Assembly: GCA_900316205.1 (NCBI GenBank) | Contig: ONBX01000005.1 | Location: 1 to 64,000 of the forward strand | Source: an uncultured Eubacteriales bacterium | Lineage (GTDB): Bacteria > Bacillota > Clostridia > Oscillospirales > Oscillospiraceae | DNA length: 64,000 nucleotides | Direction of reading: 5' to 3' | Shown here: one piece after another, positions 7,474 to 15,953 of the stretch | Position numbering within the stretch: position 1 is the stretch's first letter | Layout of the letters: each line of letters starts with the position of its first letter | Notes under the pieces: model-generated | The model's database searches: none | What the model saw: only the letters and a program-made list of their open reading frames with translations | What the model was told of the DNA's origin: nothing | Made by a program: the position numbers and the translations under genes

Positions 7474-8709
7474 ATGTCAAGGAAACGGAAAAGCCCTGTG
7501 GGCGTGAAAATCATAGCCTGTCTGCTGCTGTTGGGAAGTCTGGCTGCGCTGGCACTGCCTTGGATGAAGCTGGCGGCGGAGGTGGGACCGAATCAGACCC
7601 GGATGAGCCCGGGAGAACTGATCCAGAATTTCGCGGGGCTGGATGCCGCCGCGGTGCTGGATTCGGTCCAGTCTGAGCTGACGGCCGCCGGCGTCCAGAT
7701 GGACGTCAGTGCCCTGAGCGATCTGCTGCACCGGGTGCTGGACGGCCGCTTTCTGCCCCATGAGATGGGCATTGCGTGCCGGGATCTGTCGGTGATCTGC
7801 CGGGCTGCCCACCGGCTGGATCTGGCCGGCACCATGGAAACCCTGGCCTACGGCGTCTGGGGTGTGTTTGGGCTGCTGGCGCTGCTGGGCCTCATCGCCT
7901 TGATCTGCCAGCTGACGGATCACCGGGGCGGCATCGTGCCCTACTTTCTGCTGGGCGCCCTGGTCGCCGGGGGACTGCTCTATCTGCGGCAGACTGCCAA
8001 CGACTATCTGGTCCGGGAGAGCGAAACTCTGCTGGCGGGCTATGGCATGAGCGGCCTGATCCAGTATCTGGGCGTCAATGTGGAGATCGTGAAGATGGGC
8101 ATCGGCGCCTATCTCTGCCCGTTCCTGGCCCTGCTTTCTCTGCTGCTGATGGGCATCAAGAAAAGGGAGCCGGAGCCCCGCTATGAGGCAAGCCCCTATC
8201 CCGCCCGCAGGACCGGAGCGCAGCAGTCCCGACCCGCGCAGAATGTTGCCGCGGCGTGGCAGGAGATGAACAGCGAAGCCCGGAAAGCTGCCGGAACCGC
8301 GCCCGGGACGGCTCAGAGCCCTGCGCCCAGACCGAGCCAGAGTGCCGCACCCAAACCGAGCCAGAGCGCCGCACCCAGACCGAGCCAGAGCGCCGCACCC
8401 AAACCGAGCCAGAGCGCCGCACCCAAACCGAGTCAAGGGACCGCGCCTGCAGCGGCAGCTGTGTCCATCCAGGCCGGGCGGGTCCCCCTGCCCGGAGAGC
8501 AGAGCTGGACCTGTGCCTACTGCGGAAGACGCATGGGAGCGGACAAGAACTTCTGCGACCTCTGCGGCAGCACCCGGCCAAAACGCCGGGAGGCGCTATA
8601 CTGCAGCGCCTGCGGCGCCAAGCTGCGGCCTGACGCCCGCTTCTGCAGCAACTGCGGCAGGAGCGTTGTGACCGAAGAGAAAACCGGCGGAGCCGCCGGA
8701 GAAGCGTAA
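7474..8709 (+). CDS. Membrane protein with Pro-Ser repeat linker and two C-terminal zinc ribbons
   Basis: 411 residues, function unknown. One hydrophobic helix at residues 9-29 begins the protein. An approximately 100-residue loop follows, then three hydrophobic helices between about 125 and 230. Then comes a cytosolic-type linker with a perfect Pro/Ser repeat (PKPSQSAA, PRPSQSAA) encoded by four 24-bp DNA repeats at 8332-8427. Two zinc ribbons close the protein: CAYC...CDLC from about residue 347 and CSAC...CSNC near the end. TM plus zinc-ribbon tails of this kind are usual adaptors, but no enzymatic domain is visible. It sits between the phosphatase and the subtilase in the same direction, 37 bp after the phosphatase. 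A GGGTTTAGC context precedes ATG 7474, so its ribosome site is weak. Confidence 0.78.
   Translation: MSRKRKSPVGVKIIACLLLLGSLAALALPWMKLAAEVGPNQTRMSPGELIQNFAGLDAAAVLDSVQSELTAAGVQMDVSALSDLLHRVLDGRFLPHEMGIACRDLSVICRAAHRLDLAGTMETLAYGVWGVFGLLALLGLIALICQLTDHRGGIVPYFLLGALVAGGLLYLRQTANDYLVRESETLLAGYGMSGLIQYLGVNVEIVKMGIGAYLCPFLALLSLLLMGIKKREPEPRYEASPYPARRTGAQQSRPAQNVAAAWQEMNSEARKAAGTAPGTAQSPAPRPSQSAAPKPSQSAAPRPSQSAAPKPSQSAAPKPSQGTAPAAAAVSIQAGRVPLPGEQSWTCAYCGRRMGADKNFCDLCGSTRPKRREALYCSACGAKLRPDARFCSNCGRSVVTEEKTGGAAGEA
8332..8427 (+). repeat. Four 24-bp tandem repeats inside a CDS
   Basis: Unit CCGAGCCAGAGCGCCGCACC plus CAAA or CAGA, four near-identical copies and a degenerate fifth, encoding a Pro-Ser-Gln-Ala linker. 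Being in frame, copy-number change would alter linker length without a frameshift. Confidence 0.85.
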
Positions 8710-8851
8710 GAATCAGCGCGGGAGATCGGGACCTGAGTCCCTTCTTTCTGTGCGGCAAGGAACATAAGCCGCTGGCTCTGCCCCATCGGAATGAAGAGAC
8801 AGCCCGCGGCGTCAAGGGAGCACTTTGCACCGGATAAAGGAGAGACGAGAG

Positions 8852-11329
8852 ATGACAGCTTGTCCGCACTGCGGTGAGCCCATTTCGAAAACTGAACAAG
8901 TCTGCCCCGCCTGCGGAGCGGAGATCCTGCCGGAAGAAACTGCTGCCTCGGAGACCAGCCTTCCGGCAGAGGGGCAAGCCCCGGAGCCGGTGAGCCCGGC
9001 AGAGGAGTCCGCCCCGGCGGAGGAGTCTGCCCCGGAAGAGGAGACTGTCCCGGCGGAGGAACCTGCTCCGGCGGAGGAGTCCGCCCCGACGGAGGAACCC
9101 GCCCCGGCGGAGGAATCTGTTCTGGCGGAGGAGTCCGCCCCGACGGAGGAACCTGCTCCGGCGGAGGAATCTGCTCCGGCGGAGGAGTCCGCCCCGGCGG
9201 AGGAGTCCGCCCCGGCGGAGGAACCTGTCCTGGCGGAGGAGCCCGCCCCGGCGGAGGAGCCTGTTCCGGAGAAAAGGCCCGGCCTGCTGGAAAGGCTGCG
9301 CCGCATGCGTCAGGAGCAGAAGCCTGCCATTTTGTTTAACAGCGATGTCAGAAGAAAGGTCCTGCGGCGGATCGGCTATACGCTGACAGCTTTTGGCCTG
9401 CTGGCGCTGCTGGCGGTGGCCCTGTTTCTGATCCACATGCAGAGACAGCAGAAGGAGATCGAGACGGAGCCTGTGGGAAAGACCGGCTCTCTTCCCGCCC
9501 GCGCGGCGGTGATCAACTACTTCACGCCTCCGGAGGCGGATCGGGTCCGAACGGAAGCGGAGCTGAGCTTCCTGCCGGATGAGCTGATCGTGGTGGCGGA
9601 AGCGGGCACTTCCTATACGGATATGGAGCGCTTTTTCGGAGAGCAAGGCATCCGGGTCGCGGGCTATGTGGAGCTGACAGACACCTATCAGCTGCGCCTG
9701 CCCGGAAAGCACAGCCTGTACGGGCTGGCGCGGCTTGCCGATGAGCTGGAGAAGCAGGAACAGATCACCTGCGCTGCCGTGCATGCCGTCTGGGAGCCTG
9801 TGGGCTGCACGGTGCCGGAGGACCCCTGGGACAAGAGCGTCGATTGGGCGGAGTTGAGCCCCGGCGCCTCCAACTGGGGCCTCACGGCCATCGGCGCGCC
9901 GGAGAGCTGGGAGCTCTTTGAACCCGGCACGGTGCGTCTTGGCCTGATCGACAGCGCCTTTGACGGCGAACAGGAGGATCTGCGCTTCGGACTTCTCAGC
10001 GCCAATGAGAGCTACAGCCGCGCCCGCGGCGCAGAACAGAAGGAATTCTGGCAGCACGGTACTGCTGTGGCAGCCGTCGCCGCTGCGGTTCACAATAACG
10101 GGCTGGGCCTCAGCGGCGCGGCGGAGGACTGCCTGCTCTATGCCTATGGCAGCGGCACCCTCTGCTGCCAGATGGAGCAGCTTTCCACCCTGGCAGAGCT
10201 GGCAAGCCAGGATGTCCGGGTGATCCAGATCGGCCTGAGCTGGCAGGAGGAGCTGCTGGAGGAGATCAGCCGGGAGGAGTCCAAGGCCCGGCGCTATTAC
10301 TGGAGCGATCCCGCCCGGGTGGCGGAACTCAGCCTGGAGAGACTGCTGGAAAAGGGCTATGACTTCCTGCTGGTGCTGCCGGCGGGCAACGGGATCCAGG
10401 GACAGGGCGGCGACGCGGCCCTGGTGAGCCCCTTCGCGGGACTGGAGAAAAAAGAGCTCCGGCAGCGTATCCTGGTGGTCGGAGCAGTCGGCCTTGACCG
10501 AAAGGGGAGACTCTATGAGGCGCCCTTCAGCGGCAGGGGCGATCGGCTGGATCTGCTGGCCCCCGGCGTGGACATCTACACCGCGCTGCCCCAGGGCGAA
10601 TATGCCCGCCTCAGCGGGACCTCTCTTGCGGCCTCCTTTGTATCGGCCACCGGCACCGAGGCCTGGGCCATGAATCCTGCCCTCAGCGGGGCGGAGCTGG
10701 GAGAGCTGCTGCGCCGCGCGGGACAGACCCCGGTCCCGGACAGCGAGACCGGCCTGCTGGACATGATGGCGGCCCTGGAGACGGCGGAGAAAGGGGCGAA
10801 GGCGCTGCCCGACCGGGCGGAGGAGGAGCTGGCCCTGGACGCCTATGCCGCCCTGCTGCACGAGGGCGTGCAGCTGCAGGGCAGGGACGCAAGCGTGCGT
10901 CTGCCCGCCCGGCACTATCTGCTGCTGGATATGGACGGGGACGGTCTGCAGGAACTGCTGGTCTATGCGCTGAGCGAACAGGACGACAGCGCCAGCTTTG
11001 CGATCTACGGCTTCCGCAACGGAGAGCTGTGGGAGCTTGGCAACGCCTGGGAGACCTGCCGCTTTGCCTCCTGGGCCAATATGTCCCTGACCCTGGAGGT
11101 CTGCGATGGCCGCTTCCTCTATGCGGCGGCGGAGAAAAACTCCGGAAGCTATGGAGAGATGGGCGAGCGCTTCTGGCTGCGCTATGACGGAGCTGTGCTG
11201 AGCAGCGAGCCGGGAGACGGACGCCCGGAAAGCAGGGAAACCATCCTCCTGATCGAAAACAGCAGCATCACCGACGAGGGGATCCCCATTGCCTCCGCCC
11301 GGGATGCACTTTGGGATCGGGTCTGGTGA
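8852..11329 (+). CDS. Zinc-ribbon, membrane-anchored subtilisin-like (S8) serine protease
   Basis: 825 residues. Order of parts: N-terminal zinc ribbon (CPHC...CPAC), about 15 copies of a six-residue acidic repeat (PAEESA type) up to residue 138, one membrane span (about 173-195), then a subtilase domain. The catalytic triad is visible as Asp367 (LGLIDSAFDG), His402 (QHGTAVAAV) and Ser591 (SGTSLAASF), with the oxyanion Asn513 (PAGNG). A C-terminal domain of about 200 residues follows, containing a DMDGDGLQELLVY calcium-binding-like loop. Predicted topology: ribbon inside, protease outside. ATG 8852 follows AAAGGAGAG; a TTG at 8825 is less likely. Likely fourth member of the zinc-ribbon operon; the substrate is unknown. 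Confidence 0.88.
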   Translation: MTACPHCGEPISKTEQVCPACGAEILPEETAASETSLPAEGQAPEPVSPAEESAPAEESAPEEETVPAEEPAPAEESAPTEEPAPAEESVLAEESAPTEEPAPAEESAPAEESAPAEESAPAEEPVLAEEPAPAEEPVPEKRPGLLERLRRMRQEQKPAILFNSDVRRKVLRRIGYTLTAFGLLALLAVALFLIHMQRQQKEIETEPVGKTGSLPARAAVINYFTPPEADRVRTEAELSFLPDELIVVAEAGTSYTDMERFFGEQGIRVAGYVELTDTYQLRLPGKHSLYGLARLADELEKQEQITCAAVHAVWEPVGCTVPEDPWDKSVDWAELSPGASNWGLTAIGAPESWELFEPGTVRLGLIDSAFDGEQEDLRFGLLSANESYSRARGAEQKEFWQHGTAVAAVAAAVHNNGLGLSGAAEDCLLYAYGSGTLCCQMEQLSTLAELASQDVRVIQIGLSWQEELLEEISREESKARRYYWSDPARVAELSLERLLEKGYDFLLVLPAGNGIQGQGGDAALVSPFAGLEKKELRQRILVVGAVGLDRKGRLYEAPFSGRGDRLDLLAPGVDIYTALPQGEYARLSGTSLAASFVSATGTEAWAMNPALSGAELGELLRRAGQTPVPDSETGLLDMMAALETAEKGAKALPDRAEEELALDAYAALLHEGVQLQGRDASVRLPARHYLLLDMDGDGLQELLVYALSEQDDSASFAIYGFRNGELWELGNAWETCRFASWANMSLTLEVCDGRFLYAAAEKNSGSYGEMGERFWLRYDGAVLSSEPGDGRPESRETILLIENSSITDEGIPIASARDALWDRVW
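8996..9265 (+). repeat. Fifteen 18-bp acidic tandem repeats inside the protease gene
   Basis: Units of CCGGCGGAGGAGTCCGCC type encode PAEESA, PTEEPA or LAEESA hexapeptides between the zinc ribbon and the membrane span. Copies differ mainly at third positions, so the array is old enough to have diverged but may still vary in length. Confidence 0.85.
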
Positions 11330-11386
11330 GAGAGGGAGACGGAAGCGAGCTCCGCAGTCTGCTGAGATCGAAATGAGGAGAGAGAC

Positions 11387-12574
11387 ATGCCCCTTTTGAT
11401 CGTTCGCAATGACATCACGAAAATGCAGGTGGACGCCATCGTGAACGCCGCAAACGCCGGCCTTTCCGGCGGCGGCGGTGTGGACGGCGCCATCCACGCC
11501 GCAGCGGACCCGGAACTGCAGGAGGCCTGCCGCAAGCTGGGCGGCTGCCCGGCAGGGCAGGCGCGGCTCACGCCGGGCTTCCGGCTGCCCTGCAAATGGG
11601 TGATCCACACGGTGGGACCCGTCTGGCAGGGCGGCGGCGCCGGGGAGCGGGAAACGCTCCTGTCCTGCTACCGCAGCAGCCTGGAGCTGGCGGAGAGCCT
11701 GGGCTGCGAGAGCCTGGCTTTTCCGCTCATTTCCTCCGGCGCCTACGGCTACCCCAAGGAGGCGGCTGTGGAGGCGGCGCGGGAGGCCATCGAGCGCTTC
11801 CTCTGGGAGCACGAGATGACAGTCTATCTGGTGCTCTACGGGTCGGAGAGTCTGGCGGCTTCCCACAAGTACTTTGACGAGATCCGGGAATACATCGACA
11901 ATGCCTATGTGCAGGAGCATCCCTACCGGAGAAACCGCCGGGAGAGCCTGCTTTTCCACCGGGAGGAAGCTTCTGACAGCTTTGGCAGCGGCGCAACGCC
12001 GGAAGATCGGCCCTTCGAGGCGGAGAGCATGCCGCTGTTCCACGCTGCCCGGGCGGATGAGGAGACCGCTTCTGATGATCGGGAGTGGGCGCCTGGACCG
12101 TCGGGAACTCCCGCTCCGGCCTCCCAGCAGCCCGCGCCCAAGCCAGCGCCAAAGGAAAGCGCCCCTGGAATGCCCTTGGGGGGGCATGCACATTACGCCA
12201 TATCCTTTGACAGCCGCTTTGGCCGCCTGGACGAGAGCTTCCAGCAGATGCTGCTGCGGAAGATCGACGAGCGGGGCATGACCGACGCTGCCTGCTACAA
12301 GCGGGCCAATATCGACCGCAAGCTCTTTTCCAAGATCCGCAAGGATGTGGGCTACAGGCCCTCCAAGCCCACCGCCGTGGCCTTCGCCGTGGCGCTGGAG
12401 CTGGACGTGGAGGAGACGGAGGAGCTGCTGGAAAAGGCGGGCTTTGCCCTGTCCCGGAGCAGCCGCTTCGATCTGATCGTGCGCTGGTTCATCGAGCGGG
12501 AGATCTATGATGTGTTTACCATCAACGAGGCCCTGTTCGAGTTCGACCAGGCGCTGCTGGGGAATGTGTCATGA
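11387..12574 (+). CDS. Macro-domain (ADP-ribose binding) protein fused to a C-terminal helical/HTH-like domain
   Basis: 395 residues. The first 170 form a macro domain: the strings VDAIVNAANAGLSGGGGVDG and SSGAYGYPKEAA are the two ligand-binding loops that hold ADP-ribose or O-acetyl-ADP-ribose. A variable Pro/Ala linker (200-265) follows. The C-terminal 130 residues (KRANIDRKLFSKIRKD..., KPTAVAFAVALELDVEETEELL..., FDQALLG) resemble an XRE-like helical module that is often attached to macro domains in Clostridia. Cytosolic. Known family roles are ADP-ribose hydrolysis or de-ADP-ribosylation; the tail's role is unknown. It overlaps the HD gene by ATGA. It may belong to the preceding operon (57 bp gap, AGGAGAGAGAC ribosome site). 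Confidence 0.87.
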   Translation: MPLLIVRNDITKMQVDAIVNAANAGLSGGGGVDGAIHAAADPELQEACRKLGGCPAGQARLTPGFRLPCKWVIHTVGPVWQGGGAGERETLLSCYRSSLELAESLGCESLAFPLISSGAYGYPKEAAVEAAREAIERFLWEHEMTVYLVLYGSESLAASHKYFDEIREYIDNAYVQEHPYRRNRRESLLFHREEASDSFGSGATPEDRPFEAESMPLFHAARADEETASDDREWAPGPSGTPAPASQQPAPKPAPKESAPGMPLGGHAHYAISFDSRFGRLDESFQQMLLRKIDERGMTDAACYKRANIDRKLFSKIRKDVGYRPSKPTAVAFAVALELDVEETEELLEKAGFALSRSSRFDLIVRWFIEREIYDVFTINEALFEFDQALLGNVS

Positions 12575-12999
12575 TCTATACGGAGAATACCAACAAGGCC
12601 CTGCGCCTTGCCTATGAGGCCCACGCGGGCCAGTTTGACAAAAGCGGCGTGCCCTATGTGTTCCATCCCCTGCACCTGGCGGAGCAGATGGAGGATGAGG
12701 AGAGCATCATCGCCGCGCTGCTGCACGACGTGGTGGAGGATACCGCCTGGAGCCTGGCAGATCTGCGGGCCATGGGCTTTCCAGAAAAAGCGCTGGAGGC
12801 GGTGGCCCTGCTGACCCATGATCCGGCGGAGCCCTATCTCAGCTATGTGGCGCGGGTGAAGGAAAACCCCATCGCCCGGCGGGTGAAGCTTGCGGATCTG
12901 CGCCATAACAGCGACCTGAGCCGCATCAAAAAGGTGACGGAGCGGGACCTCAAACGGGTGGAACAATATGCCGCGGCCATCCGGCTGCTGGAAGCGTAA
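12571..12999 (+). CDS. Small HD-domain phosphohydrolase (SpoT/MESH1-like)
   Basis: 142 residues comprising only an HD domain. Visible metal ligands and catalytic residues: His32 (FHPLHLAEQ), His52-Asp53 (LLHDVVED), Glu56-Asp57, and a later KLADLRHN with Asp near 108. These match the (p)ppGpp hydrolase HD subfamily (Mn-dependent), and single-domain members are called small alarmone hydrolases. Whether it cleaves (p)ppGpp or another nucleotide cannot be read here. The ATGA overlap with the macro-domain gene implies translational coupling, so the pair may process related nucleotide signals. Confidence 0.88.
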   Translation: MIYTENTNKALRLAYEAHAGQFDKSGVPYVFHPLHLAEQMEDEESIIAALLHDVVEDTAWSLADLRAMGFPEKALEAVALLTHDPAEPYLSYVARVKENPIARRVKLADLRHNSDLSRIKKVTERDLKRVEQYAAAIRLLEA

Positions 13000-13039
13000 A
13001 AAAAGATCCGGCCCGTCGGCCGGAAGGGGAGGAAGATCC

Positions 13040-14125
13040 ATGAAGCTGAGCAAGATCGTCATCACCGGCGGCCCCAGCGCAGGCAAGACCACCGCCATGA
13101 GCTGGGTGCAGAACGCGTTCACCAAGCTGGGCTACACCGTTCTCTTCGTGCCGGAGACGGCCACGGAATTCATCACCGGCGGCGTGGCCCCCTGGACCTG
13201 CGGCAGCAACCTGGACTACCAGAAGGTACAGATGGAGCTGCAGCTGACCAAGGAGCGGCTCTTTGAAAAGGCCGCCCGCACCATGAAGGCGGACAAGATC
13301 CTCATCGTCTGCGACCGGGGCGCCATTGACAACCGGGCCTACATGAACGACCGGGAGTTTGCCGAGGTGCTCGGGGAGGTGGGCAAAACCGAGCGGGAAC
13401 TCATTGAGAGCTACGACGCGGTGTTCCACCTGGTAAGCGCGGCCAAGGGCGCGGAGGAGTTCTATACCCTTGCCAACAACGCCGCCCGCTATGAGACCGT
13501 GAGCCAGGCCGTAGAGATGGACGACCGGCTCATCGAGGCCTGGAAGAGCCATCCCCATCACTATGTCATCGACAACTCCGTGGAGCTGCGGGAGAAGCTG
13601 AAAAAGCTGATCGCCCAGATCCGGGAGTTTCTGGGCGAACCCGCACCCTTCGAGATCGAGCGGAAATTCCTGATCGAGATGCCGGATCTGGCCGCCCTGG
13701 AAAAGCTGCCCGGCTGCCGCCGGGTGGAGATCGAGCAGGCCTACCTGAAAACCGCGGCGGAGGAGAAGATCCGGGTGCGCAAATGGGTGGAGGACGGCCG
13801 GGCCATCTACTACAAGACCCGGCGCCGCCGTCTCAACGGCCGGAAGCTGGAGGTGGAGGAGCGCCTGACCCAGCGGGCCTACAAGGAGATGCTGGAGGAG
13901 GCCGGCGACAGCCTGCAGCTGCTGCACAAGACCCGCTACAGCCTCCCCTGGGAGGGGCAGGTCTTCCAGATGAATGTCTACCCCTTCTGGCAGGATAAGG
14001 CCATCGTGAAGCTGGAGCTGAACGAGGAGAACGCCCTTGTCCAGCTGCCCCCGATGCTGCAGCTGATCCGGGAGGTCACCGGCGAGCGGGAGTACAAGGA
14101 CTACGCCCTGGCCGCGCTGGAATAA
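13040..14125 (+). CDS. P-loop kinase-like domain fused to a CYTH triphosphatase domain
   Basis: 361 residues. The N-terminal half is an AAA_28-type nucleotide kinase-like ATPase with Walker A GGPSAGKTT (10-18) and a VCDRGAIDN segment that looks like a Walker B/switch region. From about residue 203 a CYTH (triphosphate tunnel) domain begins with the EIERKFL signature and continues with alternating charged strands (EKIRVRKW, IYYKTRR, KLEVEERL). CYTH domains bind triphosphates, polyphosphate or adenylate-type nucleotides with Mg. ATG 13040 has GGGGAGGAAG. It lies 40 bp after the HD hydrolase, in the same direction, and may be the last gene of the run. Substrate unknown. Confidence 0.88.
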   Translation: MKLSKIVITGGPSAGKTTAMSWVQNAFTKLGYTVLFVPETATEFITGGVAPWTCGSNLDYQKVQMELQLTKERLFEKAARTMKADKILIVCDRGAIDNRAYMNDREFAEVLGEVGKTERELIESYDAVFHLVSAAKGAEEFYTLANNAARYETVSQAVEMDDRLIEAWKSHPHHYVIDNSVELREKLKKLIAQIREFLGEPAPFEIERKFLIEMPDLAALEKLPGCRRVEIEQAYLKTAAEEKIRVRKWVEDGRAIYYKTRRRRLNGRKLEVEERLTQRAYKEMLEEAGDSLQLLHKTRYSLPWEGQVFQMNVYPFWQDKAIVKLELNEENALVQLPPMLQLIREVTGEREYKDYALAALE

Positions 14126-14128
14126 GAG

Positions 14129-14177
14129 AAAAGGAAACAGAGCTGTGAATCATGCTTTCACAGCTCTGTTTCCTTTT
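14129..14177. terminator. Bidirectional intrinsic terminator
   Basis: 21-bp perfect stem (AAAAGGAAACAGAGCTGTGAA with its complement), loop about 7 bases, flanked by A- and T-rich ends. It separates the convergent CYTH and CotH-like genes. Confidence 0.9.
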
Positions 14178-14195
14178 GCGTTATGAAAAATCCGA

Positions 14196-15953
14196 TCAGT
14201 CCGGGAGAACCTCGTTAAACTGCGCGTACCACTGCAGAACCTTCTGGAGGAGCAGATCATAGCGCGCGCGGAAGAAGGCCAGGGTCGCGGCCTCCTCGTT
14301 CTCCCAGGCCTCAGGGGAGACCTGAAAGCGCAGATAGTAATCGGAGCGCAGCGGCTCCCAGGTCCGGTCCCAGATCTGCAGCTGCTCCTCCACCCGCTCG
14401 GGGCGGAAGTCGACTGAGCCGATCTGCTGCAGGGAGCGCAGAAAGAGAAGACGAAAGTCCTCGTTTTGCATGGCGGCGGCAAAGAGCGGGTAGTTCTCCA
14501 GAGCCAGCTGAAAATGATCCGTCGTCACGTCGGTGCTTTCATCCCGGTAGAGACCGGCGCTGCAGCCGATGTCGTGGAGAATATACTGCCAGCGGCCCTC
14601 CCGGCAGGAGTCGTCCCGGGTCCGCCAGAGGATATCGTTGACCTCCCGGAACCAGTCCCCGTCCCCAATGTAAATGCGCAGGGCGCAGTAGTCGGCAAGA
14701 GACTGGACGTCCATGACGCGGCAGAAGTCCGCATAGATCTCCGGATCGCCCAGGTCCCTTTCCGCATAGGCGGCCAGCTCCTCATAGGCGGCCAGGTCTT
14801 CGGGCCGTCCCTCCTCCAACTGCCCGTCCTTGACGACGATCACCTGGGCGCGGTCCACCCCGCAGCGGTCGTGGAGCATCTGGACGGAGACCTTCTCCCG
14901 GAGCAGGTAGGGCCCCCAGTATTCCCCGTTGAGAAAGAGAATGGCGGGGCGGCAAAACGGCACGAGGAGATCCCGGTCCCACACCAGGTTCTGCAGGAAG
15001 CAGTCCTTGTATTTGAGCCCCTCGGTGTTGTTCCCGCCGGCCCGGAGAGTGAAGCTCCGGAGCGCATCCACGCCGGGGAAGAGCTTGCAGCGCAAAAGCT
15101 TTTCCCCGTAGGAACCCCGGAAATAGAGGGTAAAGGACTTCTGGCTGAAGCGCCGGGAGGAACCTCCGGCGATGCGGATCCCCGCGGCCTGCTCCAGAAC
15201 GGGACGATTGCCGCCGTCATAGAGCTGGAGGGTGCAGGGCCGCTCCCAGCTTCGGCCCCGCTGGGTGGCGTTGGATTCGTAGAGCCACCACTGCCGCTGG
15301 AGGAGGACGTCCTTCGCTTCTTCACTCTCCTCCCAGGCGGAATAGACTGCGCCTTTGACCAGGATCCCGCGCTCTTCGTCCAGCAGATCCTCCGGCTCGG
15401 CGAGGACGGAGAGCACCAGGCAGCCGGGATAGCGGGCGGCAAAGTCCGCCCCCAGAAAGTAGACCCTGGTCTGGGAGGCGGCGATGCGGTCGTCAGCATC
15501 CAGAAGCGAGACGCGAAGGATCCTGCCGCAGGGGAGATCTCCACTCTCCAGCAGAGGCGTGTCCAGCGGAGAGAGCAGCCGGTCCCGCTGCCGCAGCAGG
15601 GTGCCGGAGGCCTCCTTTTTCAGCGTAAGTTCCAGCGCATTGGCGCCGCAGCTGTCCTCCGGCGTGGGGCAACGCCCATCAATGGTATAGGCGATGCGGT
15701 AAGACACCGGAGCGGTGACGGTGACGCGGATCGCGTCCTCCGGGTAGGCGCCGGACTCCAGTGAAAAGCGGATCTCGGGCTTCGGCGGGGGCAGGGGGAG
15801 TTCATATGCTTTACCGGGCAGAGAGTGTGTCCGGATCACCACGGAGAGAGAGCCGACTCCCAGAAGCAGAAGGATCGGCAGCAGAAGCAGCGGTGCAAGG
15901 CGTTCCCGACGGGAGAGCACTTGTGCCGTCGCTTCTGTTTTGTGCAGTTTCAG
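14196..15953 (-). CDS. CotH-kinase family protein, membrane-anchored
   Basis: About 585 residues. After a short basic start, one membrane segment (about 20-40; LLLLPILLLLGVGSL) anchors an extracellular part with a beta domain (45-180) and a CotH-like kinase fold. Recognisable CotH strings: GGSSRRFSQKSF, FTLRAGGNN, FLNGEYWGPYLLREKVS, and ILHDIG. CotH proteins are atypical protein kinases that phosphorylate spore-coat proteins in Bacillus, but extracellular members have other roles. I choose a CTG start at 15953 because a strong AAAGGAGGG site precedes it by 8-9 bases and no in-frame ATG follows soon; the frame also extends upstream to 16034. It overlaps the cyclase gene by about 140 bases in another frame. 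Confidence 0.8.
   Translation of the reverse strand: MKLHKTEATAQVLSRRERLAPLLLLPILLLLGVGSLSVVIRTHSLPGKAYELPLPPPKPEIRFSLESGAYPEDAIRVTVTAPVSYRIAYTIDGRCPTPEDSCGANALELTLKKEASGTLLRQRDRLLSPLDTPLLESGDLPCGRILRVSLLDADDRIAASQTRVYFLGADFAARYPGCLVLSVLAEPEDLLDEERGILVKGAVYSAWEESEEAKDVLLQRQWWLYESNATQRGRSWERPCTLQLYDGGNRPVLEQAAGIRIAGGSSRRFSQKSFTLYFRGSYGEKLLRCKLFPGVDALRSFTLRAGGNNTEGLKYKDCFLQNLVWDRDLLVPFCRPAILFLNGEYWGPYLLREKVSVQMLHDRCGVDRAQVIVVKDGQLEEGRPEDLAAYEELAAYAERDLGDPEIYADFCRVMDVQSLADYCALRIYIGDGDWFREVNDILWRTRDDSCREGRWQYILHDIGCSAGLYRDESTDVTTDHFQLALENYPLFAAAMQNEDFRLLFLRSLQQIGSVDFRPERVEEQLQIWDRTWEPLRSDYYLRFQVSPEAWENEEAATLAFFRARYDLLLQKVLQWYAQFNEVLPD

Noticed and set aside
8332-8427. Regular repeats as a CRISPR array
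   Set aside because: Units are contiguous and in frame with no spacers; no cas genes are present in the window.
8156-12193. 1345-codon open frame on the minus strand
   Set aside because: It lies opposite the subtilase and macro genes. It has repeat-driven Arg/Gly/Ser composition and no ribosome site, and its length comes from GC-rich antisense frames.
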